NCBI GenBank assembly: GCA_016926695.1
Contig: JAFGOB010000067.1
Span: forward strand, 1-39,835
Direction: 5' to 3'
DNA: 39,835 nt
DNA from: Dehalococcoidales bacterium
GTDB lineage: Bacteria; Chloroflexota; Dehalococcoidia; Dehalococcoidales; UBA3254
Both the position numbers and the translations under genes were made by a program. Positions 1 to 6,925 of this stretch are shown piece by piece; positions within the stretch are counted from its first letter, which is position 1, and every line of letters begins with the position of its first letter. The notes below the pieces were generated by a model. That model did not search any database. It saw nothing but the letters and a program-made list of their open reading frames with translations, and was not told the origin of the DNA.

Positions 1-9
1 AGAACCATT

Positions 10-30
10 CTTCTCCCTTGAGGGGAGAAG
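10..30. repeat. Inverted repeat (hairpin) beyond pyrF
   Basis: Bases 10-17 pair with 23-30 (CTTCTCCC against GGGAGAAG) around a 5-nt loop, giving 8 perfect pairs. It lies about 60 nt past the pyrF stop codon in the direction of pyrF transcription. No U-run follows on the minus strand, so it could be a weak terminator or a dispersed intergenic hairpin. Confidence 0.4.
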
Positions 31-89
31 TTAGATGAAAGTGAAACGTTTTCAAAGCTATTCCACAGTCATTCCCTCTTTGCCTCCGG

Positions 90-905
90 TTACTGAACTT
101 TGTTGCGCCAGCGGTTGATCTCTTCCCTCAGTTTTAATGCCGATTCCCTGGCTGCTTCGGCAAAGTCCGCGCCCCTGGAAGCGTGGATGATCCCGCGGGA
201 GGAGTTGATGATGGCCATCTCTCCCTGCGGGCTGGTGCCGTTTTTCACCGTAGTGGCCACATCTCCTCCCTGTACCCCGATGCCGGGTATTAAAAGTGGC
301 ATCTCCGGGTGCATCCGGCGTATAATTTTTAATTCATCCGGATAGGTCGCGCCTACCACCAGTCCGATATTGCCGTTTTTGTTCCATTCCCCGGCTTTCT
401 CCGCCACGATTTCGAAAAGAGGCCTCAGGCCGGATGAGGTCTGGCAGGGCAGCGACTGGAAGTCCCTGGCCCCGGCGTTGGAGGTTCGACAGAGTATGAT
501 GATTCCTTTATCCCTGTACTCTAAAAAGGGCTCGATGGCGTCAAAACCCAGGTAAGGATTGACCGTGGCGGCGTCGAAACCCTGGATATCGAAAAGGGCT
601 TTAGCGTAAGCACGGGAGGTGTTGCCGATATCACCCCGCTTGGCGTCGGCTATGACAGGTATACCGGAGGGAACATATTTTACCGTCCGCTTCAGTGCCT
701 CCAGCCCGGCATCGCCCATGGCCTCGTAAAAGGCCAGGTTGGGTTTGTAGGCGCAGACCAGGTCGGAGGTGGCATCGATTACGGCCTTATTGAAATCGAA
801 TACGGATATCTTTTCCGGCATGAGATCGGGGTCGGTGTCCAGTCCCACACAGACCAGGCTGTTGTTCTTCCTGGAAATACTTAGCAGCTTTTCCTTGAAA
901 TTCAA
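90..905 (-). CDS. pyrF: Orotidine 5'-phosphate decarboxylase (type 2)
   Basis: PyrF decarboxylates OMP to UMP, the last step of de novo pyrimidine synthesis, in the cytosol. The protein has 271 residues, the usual length of the longer type 2 subfamily. The active-site signature DAKRGDIGNTS is at about residues 87-97, with GLDTDPD near 21-27 and the phosphate-binding region near PGIGVQGGD. The start is TTG at 905-903, chosen because GGAGG sits 5 nt upstream and the product starts MNFKEK. It diverges from folC across about 90 bases. No other pyr gene is in the window. Identification is firm from the signature; fine regulation cannot be read. Confidence 0.95.
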   Translation of the reverse strand: MNFKEKLLSISRKNNSLVCVGLDTDPDLMPEKISVFDFNKAVIDATSDLVCAYKPNLAFYEAMGDAGLEALKRTVKYVPSGIPVIADAKRGDIGNTSRAYAKALFDIQGFDAATVNPYLGFDAIEPFLEYRDKGIIILCRTSNAGARDFQSLPCQTSSGLRPLFEIVAEKAGEWNKNGNIGLVVGATYPDELKIIRRMHPEMPLLIPGIGVQGGDVATTVKNGTSPQGEMAIINSSRGIIHASRGADFAEAARESALKLREEINRWRNKVQ

Positions 906-997
906 ATCTTCCTCCCGCTAATTTTCTTCAGGTATCATACATTGGCGGTAATTCAGCGTCAAGTGATAGAATTATAATAAAGCAGGATGGGAACCAC

Positions 998-2365
998 GTG
1001 GATTATAAAGAAGCCCTGGACTATGTTTACGGATATACCAACTATGAAGCGGTACCCAGGCCGCATGCCGGGAGCAACTACGACCTGCGCCGGCTCTTCG
1101 AGACGCTTGAAAGGCTCGACAATCCTCACCTCAAGGCCCGGTCTCTGCATATTTCGGGGACCAACGGTAAGGGCAGCACCGCGGCTATGCTGGCCTCTAT
1201 CCTGGTTGAGGCCGGATACATCACAGGCCTTTATACCTCACCTCACCTGGTGACCACCCGCGAGCGTTTTTCAGTAAACCGGAGCATGATCTCGGAAGGA
1301 GAGCTGGCCGCGCTGGTCACGCGTCTCAAGCCTGAAATAGAGACCACCAACCGGGAAGCCAGGTACGGCAGACTGACTGTATTCGAAATACTGACCCTTC
1401 TGGCTTTCATGTACTTTACGGAAAAAAGGTGTCAGTTCCAGGTGATGGAGGTGGGCATGGGCGGTAGGTACGATGCCACCAATGTTATTCAGCCGGAGGT
1501 CTGCCTGCTGACCTCCATCAGTTTCGATCACACGGCGGTGCTGGGCAATACGCTGACGCAGATAGCCTCTGAAAAATGCGGTATTATCAAGCCCGGCTGT
1601 ACGGTGATATCCCACCCCCAGGAACAGGAGGCCGCCGCTGTTATTTCCCGGACCTGCCTGGATCTGGGAGTCACACTGATACAGGTAGGCTCTGACGTCA
1701 GGGGTAAAAGACTGGGATTTGATATCGATTCCAAAGGGATCGTCGATCGCAATGGGATCGACTATCACCAGGAGGTCGAAATCGAAGGCAGACTTGACAG
1801 TTACCGGGTCTCCATACCCCTTCTGGGACAATACCAGATCGATAATGCGGCGGCAGCCCTGGCTGCCGTGGAGGTATTGATTGAAAGAGGCTGCCGCATC
1901 AGCAAAGAAAATATCCTGCGAGGTCTGGCCGTAACGGGTTTCCCGGGCAGGCTCCAGATCGTCAGCCGCCATCCCCTGATCGTACTGGACGGCGGACACA
2001 ATCCCGGCGCGGCCCGCAATCTGAAAAAGGCTATCTCGGAGTATTTCAAGCCTGCCGGATCGGTCCTGGTTTTCGGCATCTCCAGCGATAAAGACATCGC
2101 CGGCGTAGTAGCCGAGCTGGCCCCGGTATTTCAGACCGTAATTGTTACCCGGGCTAACAGTCCGCGCTCAGCCAGGCTTGAGCATATTGCATCTGAGTTT
2201 GCCGCCTGCGGGAGAGAGACCCGTATATGTGAAAATGTCAGAGAGGCGGTATCGCTGGCTGAAAGCATGGTTGGGGAAAGAGACCTGATATGCATTACCG
2301 GAAGTCTTTATGTGGTGGGAGAGGCCATCGCCAGCATCAGGAGATATAACCCGGATAGCTTATAG
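998..2365 (+). CDS. folC: Folylpolyglutamate synthase / dihydrofolate synthase
   Basis: FolC adds glutamate to dihydropteroate and/or to reduced folates in an ATP-dependent ligase reaction of the Mur-ligase superfamily. The 455-residue length is normal. The P-loop GTNGKGST lies at residues 54-61, the EVGMGGRYDATN motif at 151-162, a SFDHTAVLG segment follows, and DGGHNPGA marks the start of the C-terminal glutamate-binding domain near residue 330. The start is GTG at 998, with AGGATGG upstream; a perfect TATAAT at 973-978 lies just before it, so the mRNA leader would be very short. The nearby ATG at 987 is in another frame. Whether the enzyme has one or both activities cannot be told from sequence. 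Confidence 0.93.
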   Translation: MDYKEALDYVYGYTNYEAVPRPHAGSNYDLRRLFETLERLDNPHLKARSLHISGTNGKGSTAAMLASILVEAGYITGLYTSPHLVTTRERFSVNRSMISEGELAALVTRLKPEIETTNREARYGRLTVFEILTLLAFMYFTEKRCQFQVMEVGMGGRYDATNVIQPEVCLLTSISFDHTAVLGNTLTQIASEKCGIIKPGCTVISHPQEQEAAAVISRTCLDLGVTLIQVGSDVRGKRLGFDIDSKGIVDRNGIDYHQEVEIEGRLDSYRVSIPLLGQYQIDNAAAALAAVEVLIERGCRISKENILRGLAVTGFPGRLQIVSRHPLIVLDGGHNPGAARNLKKAISEYFKPAGSVLVFGISSDKDIAGVVAELAPVFQTVIVTRANSPRSARLEHIASEFAACGRETRICENVREAVSLAESMVGERDLICITGSLYVVGEAIASIRRYNPDSL

Positions 2366-2417
2366 CTGGAAATATCCCCCGGCTGACGGGTTCTTTTATT
2401 TTCTGACTCCGGCTGCT

Positions 2418-2684
2418 CTATGTAGTACGGGTTAAGTATGGGTTAGTAAGGACATCCTCCGGCAGCATATTCGTCAGTATTTTTTCCATGGCCATGGTAT
2501 GGCTGCAAGTCTTCCAGGTGGAGAAAAAGGTGCAGGTACAATGCCACTGACCTTCTTTTAGACTGGTGGTATAAGTGTTGTGTTCCCCGCGAAATTGTAC
2601 ACTGAATTCGGAGAAGGTAATTCGCTCGGTCTCCTGAGCATAACGCTTGGCTTTTTCGATTTTCCCAATCAAGCTTGATTGCAT
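2418..2684 (-). CDS. Stand-alone SWIM zinc-finger protein
   Basis: This 88-residue protein carries the SWIM zinc-binding pattern CxCx(n)CxH: CTC, then CSH about ten residues later (WHCTCTFFSTWKTCSH). Known SWIM domains are usually parts of larger proteins (SWI2/SNF2 helicases, MuDR transposases, plant FAR1) and bind DNA or protein; here the domain is almost the whole protein, after a basic N-terminal segment (IGKIEKAKRYAQE). The start is ATG with an excellent GAGGAGGT site. A 13-codon leader ORF and an intrinsic terminator lie between its promoter and this start, suggesting attenuation. Its role is not known; it might be a regulator or a domesticated fragment. Confidence 0.75.
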   Translation of the reverse strand: MQSSLIGKIEKAKRYAQETERITFSEFSVQFRGEHNTYTTSLKEGQWHCTCTFFSTWKTCSHTMAMEKILTNMLPEDVLTNPYLTRTT

Positions 2685-2705
2685 GGGTTACCTCCTCAAC
2701 ATTAT

Positions 2706-2739
2706 TAAAAAGCACCGTACCCGCATGAGCACAGTGCTT
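2706..2739 (-). terminator. Intrinsic terminator (attenuator) before the SWIM gene
   Basis: Read on the minus strand, AAGCACUGUGCUC pairs with GGGUACGGUGCUU (13 pairs counting G-U wobbles) around loop AUGC, followed by UUUUU. The left arm begins inside the UAA stop of the preceding leader peptide, so a ribosome at that stop would cover the stem. It lies about 22 nt before the SWIM gene start, in the transcribed leader. Confidence 0.6.
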
Positions 2740-2779
2740 AAAGTTCCCTCGCTATTAAGTTGGGAATGAAAATCCGCAT
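2738..2779 (-). CDS. Putative 13-residue leader peptide
   Basis: A short ORF (MRIFIPNLIAREL, stop TAA) starts at an ATG preceded by AAAGGAGGG with about 9 nt spacing, one of the best ribosome sites in the window. It sits between a TATAAT box and an intrinsic terminator that overlaps its stop codon, all upstream of the SWIM gene. That is the layout of translation-coupled attenuation. There is no run of a single amino-acid codon, so the inducing signal is not evident. It is too short to be certain it is translated. Confidence 0.4.
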   Translation of the reverse strand: MRIFIPNLIAREL

Positions 2780-2810
2780 GGCGGTTTTCCCTCCTTTACC
2801 TCTATAGATT

Positions 2811-2816
2811 ATTATA
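2811..2816 (-). promoter_or_regulatory. Probable -10 box for the leader/SWIM transcript
   Basis: A perfect TATAAT on the minus strand lies about 11 nt upstream of the AAAGGAGGG site of the leader ORF. No convincing -35 hexamer is present at 16-18 nt, so the promoter is a moderate prediction. Confidence 0.35.
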
Positions 2817-2993
2817 CTCTCTTTTAAAAAGTAAAGTCCACCCGTATATTGAATTAAGCTCAGTATTGCCACCCCTCCTCCGGAAGGGCATTATAAGTCA
2901 AAACGAACCGTATCTCCCGGTGGTCAGTCTGGCGATATTGCCTTCCGGAATCCACCGGGATTACGTTTATTTACATTTATTTTCTTCGCTGCC

Positions 2994-4775
2994 CTATTTC
3001 GGGACTTCCGGGTATACCGAATATTCGGATAACAGCAGGCAGTTGTCGTCACGCATAGTCTGGGGCAGTTCCAGCTTATCGGACTGCTCTCTCTTTCCCA
3101 GCAGCACGGGTAAGAGCAGGTGCGAGCGGTGGACTTTGTCCCGGTAAACTTTGTGCAGCGTAGCCGTGGCTGTGTTCAGATGCGGGTGATAATGAACCTG
3201 TATCTCCGGGTCGCGGGGTGATTCCATGCTCTCTATAGTTAATTTGATCTGGTGCCCGGTCTTGAACACGTTGGAGATTACACCCAGTGCGAGGTTGTAT
3301 TCGTAAATTTCTCCGGGTTTAATGGGTTCCACACTTTCCCGGGTATGAGGATGGTAAGGCGCATAGGGTCTGGATTTTTTCGGGTCGACCGCCCGGTGAG
3401 ATGCCTTCAGGTAGCTTTTGGCTACCCTTGTTTCCACGCCGTTAGGCGCTATGTCATATAATCTCACTATCCAGTTGGTGTCGGACTGGTCGATCGAAGC
3501 GAAAAAGTTTATTGCCGCCGGGCCGATAACCTGTAAATCTTCGTCCAGGGGCGGGCTTTTATAGAGTACCCAGTCCCGTTTGTTGGACACATGCAGCGGC
3601 TGCTGGAAGAACCCGTCCGGTTCGTCCATGTTCAGTTCCGGTTCAAAGGAAAGTCCCTCCCAGCGGCGCAGGTAGCACTTTACGTACTCCGTCTGCGGCA
3701 GCGGCCATTCCTTGACATCACGCCACCTGTTCTCCCCCATTACAAAGAGCTTGATGGGAGACTCCTCCATCATCCCCGTATCGTTCCCCTTGAGCCAGTG
3801 GTCGTACCACCTGATCAATACTTCGGTATCTTCCCTCCATGGCCGCTCTTCCGGGCCGTTGGGTTTTACCAGCAGTTTCTTGGGAGTTTTTATTCCCTGA
3901 AACAGGTCCCAGTACCCCATATCCTCATGGGCGCATTTCCCCACCACATGCACCGGGATATTGATTTTATCATAGTATGCGTAAGCCGAAGCCGCCTTGT
4001 AGCTCGGCCCATCGTACGGATTCATCAGTGTATCGAAAAACCAGGGATTTTTCTGGGGATAGAGCAGGAGGTGATAGACATTGGGGTAATATTTAATATC
4101 CGGGTGGTTCAGGAGTTCCTGTCTGCGACGTTCGAATTCCTCTTTGGGCAGGTTTTTCACGGTCATCGATACAGCGTTGCTGGCCGCAAAGCCGCTGGTA
4201 CCGTGACGCCCGTACCAGACCCCGTATCCCATCAGGCTCAGGACTCCCCCCGGGTATCCCAGGTCGCGGTACATATCAGCGATCACGTGTGAGACGGCAA
4301 TACATTTCAGATGCGGCGGTTGCTCAATGGCAGCCTTGAGCTGTACCATGCTGAAGTATGAATAGCCTACCATACCGACATTACCGTTGCACCAGGGCTG
4401 TTTGGCAAGCCATTCGATAAGGTCATAGCAGTCCTGGCCTTCGGGACCGGGGAATTCACCTTCAGATGCTCCAGTGCCCCTGACATCGCCGATGACGTGA
4501 ATATATCCCCTGGGTACGTAGTCGTTGTAGTCGCCGGCCTCGATATTGCCGTCCCATACTGCACTGCGGTTCAGCGGCTGTGGCGGCAGCAGCAGCTCCA
4601 TCTCCTCCTTGCCGTAGCCGGACATGGCCAGCAGGACCGGAAACTTGCCCCTGGCAGCAGGGCGGAAAACGTTGATCGCCAGGCGGACTCCATCCCGCAT
4701 GGTAACATAGATATCCCTCTCGATCTTGATACCATACTTCGGCTGACTGATCAGTTGATGCCAGTCCTTCTTCAT
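2994..4775 (-). CDS. CocE/NonD-family alpha/beta hydrolase (S15-like)
   Basis: This 593-residue protein fits the X-Pro dipeptidyl-peptidase/cocaine esterase family: an N-terminal alpha/beta-hydrolase domain with nucleophile elbow GYSYF (Ser139) and oxyanion-region YGKEE, a helical cap, and a C-terminal jelly-roll domain from about residue 360 on. Family members hydrolyse esters, amides or N-acyl bonds. Oddly, where the family normally has the catalytic His (a GPW-H-G-like segment) this protein reads KPNGPEERPW with no His, so activity or the identity of the base residue is uncertain. There is no signal peptide, so it is cytosolic. The start ATG follows AAGGAGGAG. It diverges from argC; a 17-bp palindrome lies upstream. 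Confidence 0.85.
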   Translation of the reverse strand: MKKDWHQLISQPKYGIKIERDIYVTMRDGVRLAINVFRPAARGKFPVLLAMSGYGKEEMELLLPPQPLNRSAVWDGNIEAGDYNDYVPRGYIHVIGDVRGTGASEGEFPGPEGQDCYDLIEWLAKQPWCNGNVGMVGYSYFSMVQLKAAIEQPPHLKCIAVSHVIADMYRDLGYPGGVLSLMGYGVWYGRHGTSGFAASNAVSMTVKNLPKEEFERRRQELLNHPDIKYYPNVYHLLLYPQKNPWFFDTLMNPYDGPSYKAASAYAYYDKINIPVHVVGKCAHEDMGYWDLFQGIKTPKKLLVKPNGPEERPWREDTEVLIRWYDHWLKGNDTGMMEESPIKLFVMGENRWRDVKEWPLPQTEYVKCYLRRWEGLSFEPELNMDEPDGFFQQPLHVSNKRDWVLYKSPPLDEDLQVIGPAAINFFASIDQSDTNWIVRLYDIAPNGVETRVAKSYLKASHRAVDPKKSRPYAPYHPHTRESVEPIKPGEIYEYNLALGVISNVFKTGHQIKLTIESMESPRDPEIQVHYHPHLNTATATLHKVYRDKVHRSHLLLPVLLGKREQSDKLELPQTMRDDNCLLLSEYSVYPEVPK

Positions 4776-4828
4776 TTTCTCCTCCTTTTACACTTACTAA
4801 TGTTCCAAATAATAAGATAGGGTTTTAC

Positions 4829-4845
4829 ACTCAGCCGGGCTGAGT
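4829..4845. promoter_or_regulatory. 17-bp palindrome, candidate operator
   Basis: ACTCAGCC-G-GGCTGAGT is a perfect palindrome around one central base, in the region between the divergent hydrolase and argC genes and about 54 nt upstream of the hydrolase start. The tight symmetry without a loop suits a dimeric repressor site better than an RNA hairpin. No regulator gene lies next to it. Confidence 0.4.
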
Positions 4846-5017
4846 CCAGACTATTTTAAGACTATCAGTATATCTGCTGGATATTCGTATAATCCGATTC
4901 ATTGGCAACATTATAGCGGCTCATAGCCGGACTGGCAATTTCTCCGTCATATTTTAACGCCGTATTATCGAATGTGTTAAAATATAGGTCGGCATATTTA
5001 TTAGAGGAGATATTTTC

Positions 5018-6055
5018 ATGTCCAGGACCAGAGTTGGTATCATCAATGTAACAGGATATGTAGGCGTGGAGCTTGCTCGCCTGCTGTGCCGTCATCCCGG
5101 AGTGGAGCTGGTATCGGTCACCGGGCGCAGCGCCGCCGGGCAGAAGCTGGGGCAGGTCTTTCCGCACCTGTCCGGCATCGATCTGACCATAGAGGGCCAG
5201 ATGGGTGATGTGGAACTGGCTTTTTCAGCCATGCCACATCAGGAGAGCGCGAAACTGGTGGTCCCCCTTCTTGAGAAAGGCGTCAAAGTCGTGGATATGA
5301 GCGCAGATTTCCGTTTGAAAGAACCGGCTGAATACAAAACCTGGTACAGGTTAGACCATCCCGCTTCCCATCTGCTGGAAGAGGCTGTTTACGGCCTGCC
5401 CGAGCTTCATCGCGTGAAAATAGGCCGGGCCCGGCTGGTAGCCAATCCCGGCTGTTATCCTACCTGCTCGATCCTGGCCCTGGCCCCCGCCGTCGCCGCT
5501 GGCATCATCCAGTCAGATATTATCATCGATGCCAAGTCCGGTGTCTCAGGCGCGGGCCGAACACTCAAGCTGGGCAGCCTTTACTCCGAAGCGAACGAGG
5601 ATGTGGCGGCCTATTCCCTGGACGGGCACCGCCATCTGCCGGAGATAGTCCAGGAGCTGGCAGCCTTGTACAGCGGTGACAGGCCTAAGATTACCTTTTT
5701 ACCCCACCTGATACCCATGACCCGCGGTATGTTGAGCACCTGCTATGCCGCTATCGTTCCTGAAAAGTTGCCTGGCAGCGACCTCAAACAGGCCGTCCGG
5801 CAGTTATACACGGACTATTACCGCCAACAGCCTTTTATCAGGATCACGGACTCGCCTCCTCATACCAAGCATACCCTGGGCAGTAATTTCTGTCATATCT
5901 ATCCCTCTTACGATCCGCGTACGGGAAAACTGATTGTTATTTCCTGTATCGATAATCTGGTCAAGGGGGCAGCAGGACAGGGCGTTCAGAATATGAACCT
6001 GATGCTGGGCCTGCCGGAAACCGCCGGTCTGGAAGCCCCGGCCCTGTTCCCGTAA
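5018..6055 (+). CDS. argC: N-acetyl-gamma-glutamyl-phosphate reductase
   Basis: ArgC reduces N-acetylglutamyl phosphate to the semialdehyde with NADPH, the third step of arginine synthesis. The 345-residue length is normal. The N-terminal Rossmann segment starts near residue 6, the catalytic Cys lies in NPGCYPT (Cys146), and GHRHLPEI near residue 205 and HLIPMTRG match the active-site region of the family. ATG 5018 is preceded by AGAGGAGA. No argJ, argB or argD is nearby, so the gene stands alone rather than in the common argCJBD operon. Identification is firm. Confidence 0.95.
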   Translation: MSRTRVGIINVTGYVGVELARLLCRHPGVELVSVTGRSAAGQKLGQVFPHLSGIDLTIEGQMGDVELAFSAMPHQESAKLVVPLLEKGVKVVDMSADFRLKEPAEYKTWYRLDHPASHLLEEAVYGLPELHRVKIGRARLVANPGCYPTCSILALAPAVAAGIIQSDIIIDAKSGVSGAGRTLKLGSLYSEANEDVAAYSLDGHRHLPEIVQELAALYSGDRPKITFLPHLIPMTRGMLSTCYAAIVPEKLPGSDLKQAVRQLYTDYYRQQPFIRITDSPPHTKHTLGSNFCHIYPSYDPRTGKLIVISCIDNLVKGAAGQGVQNMNLMLGLPETAGLEAPALFP

Positions 6056-6084
6056 TCCCTCTTTCATCGTTAAAAATCTGTAGA

Positions 6085-6104
6085 GGTGGACCTCCGTGTC
6101 CGCC
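6085..6104. repeat. REP-like hairpin between argC and the alkD-like gene
   Basis: GGTGGAC at 6085-6091 pairs with GTCCGCC at 6098-6104 over a 6-nt loop. The flanks (GTAG before, CCC after) resemble the hairpin at 39532-39554, suggesting a small dispersed repeat family. It sits between convergent genes and has no U-run. Confidence 0.4.
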
Positions 6105-6132
6105 CAAGACTCGGGATTGCCCCTGCATATTC

Positions 6133-6846
6133 CTATTCCTTCGCCATGGCCTGCTTTCTCATATCCTGGGGCATTTTCTCGATGGCATACCTGAGAGCTG
6201 TCCTGGGCATGACCTTTTTGTGCTTCAGGACGTAGGCGAAGACCTCCGGCTGGTGCCGTTTGCAGGCTTCCTTCAGCATCCAGCCGTACCCCTTTTGCAC
6301 CAGGTCGTCCCTGTCTGTCAGCAGGCTGTCGGCAATCTCGAAAATATCCTCCAGGAATTTGCCCTCTTTGGCCGGAATAATCAGGGTTACGGCTGAGGCC
6401 CGGCGCAGCCAGCGGTTTTCCGACCTGCTCCAATGTTTCAGGTTTTCCAGGTACTGCGGATATTTATCAACGAAGGCGCCGATGGTATGATTGCAGAGTG
6501 TATCGCATACCGCCCAGTTGTGGACGTAGAGTGTAACCCATTTCTCCATCAGGGGGAAATCCCCGGCTTCGAATTTTGTCCTCTGCCGGTATGACCACTC
6601 GCAGGCGATGAAGGCTTCTTCACAGTAGCCGGACTTGAACAGATCATCGCAGAGGGCGAAGACCTGCGTCTTGTCCAGGTTTTTGATTTCGGCATAGTAT
6701 TGTCCGGCCATCTTTCCCACTGCGGCATTGTTGACCCCGTAATAGGTCACAGGCTCTTTGAAAAAGCGGGTGTATTTATCCCTGGTCTTTTCATCCGCCT
6801 GTTCACGCAGGCTGGTCCTGATCATTTCCAGAATATCCCTTGACAC
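6133..6846 (-). CDS. AlkD-like DNA alkylation repair protein
   Basis: The 237-residue all-helical protein matches the HEAT-repeat DNA glycosylase family AlkD, which removes bulky or cationic N3/N7-alkyl purines without base flipping. Recognisable pieces are the N-terminal YGVNNAAVGKMA segment, the WSYRQRTKFE and WVTLYVHNWAVCDTLCNH segment in the middle (the family's WD-containing region), and RWLRRASAVTLI, then GYGWMLKEACKR with the conserved W..K/R pattern. The start is GTG with GGAGG 11 nt upstream. It is convergent with argC. Many relatives are annotated only by homology, so substrate range is unknown. Confidence 0.88.
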   Translation of the reverse strand: MSRDILEMIRTSLREQADEKTRDKYTRFFKEPVTYYGVNNAAVGKMAGQYYAEIKNLDKTQVFALCDDLFKSGYCEEAFIACEWSYRQRTKFEAGDFPLMEKWVTLYVHNWAVCDTLCNHTIGAFVDKYPQYLENLKHWSRSENRWLRRASAVTLIIPAKEGKFLEDIFEIADSLLTDRDDLVQKGYGWMLKEACKRHQPEVFAYVLKHKKVMPRTALRYAIEKMPQDMRKQAMAKE

Positions 6847-6925
6847 CGGTTATCGCCTCCGATTTTTTCGCATTATTCCACAGCTTAGCACCCTGACATA
6901 GGGGAATCAACCGTATACGCTGAAT

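Noticed and set aside
1271..1999. 242-codon ORF on the minus strand
   Set aside because: It lies wholly inside folC in the opposite strand; folC is supported by motifs.
2443..2715. 90-codon minus ORF overlapping the SWIM gene in another frame
   Set aside because: Starts at a GTG inside the terminator region; the SWIM frame has the motif and the ribosome site.
3591..4292. 233-codon plus ORF
   Set aside because: Antisense to the CocE-like gene, whose motifs and ribosome site are convincing.
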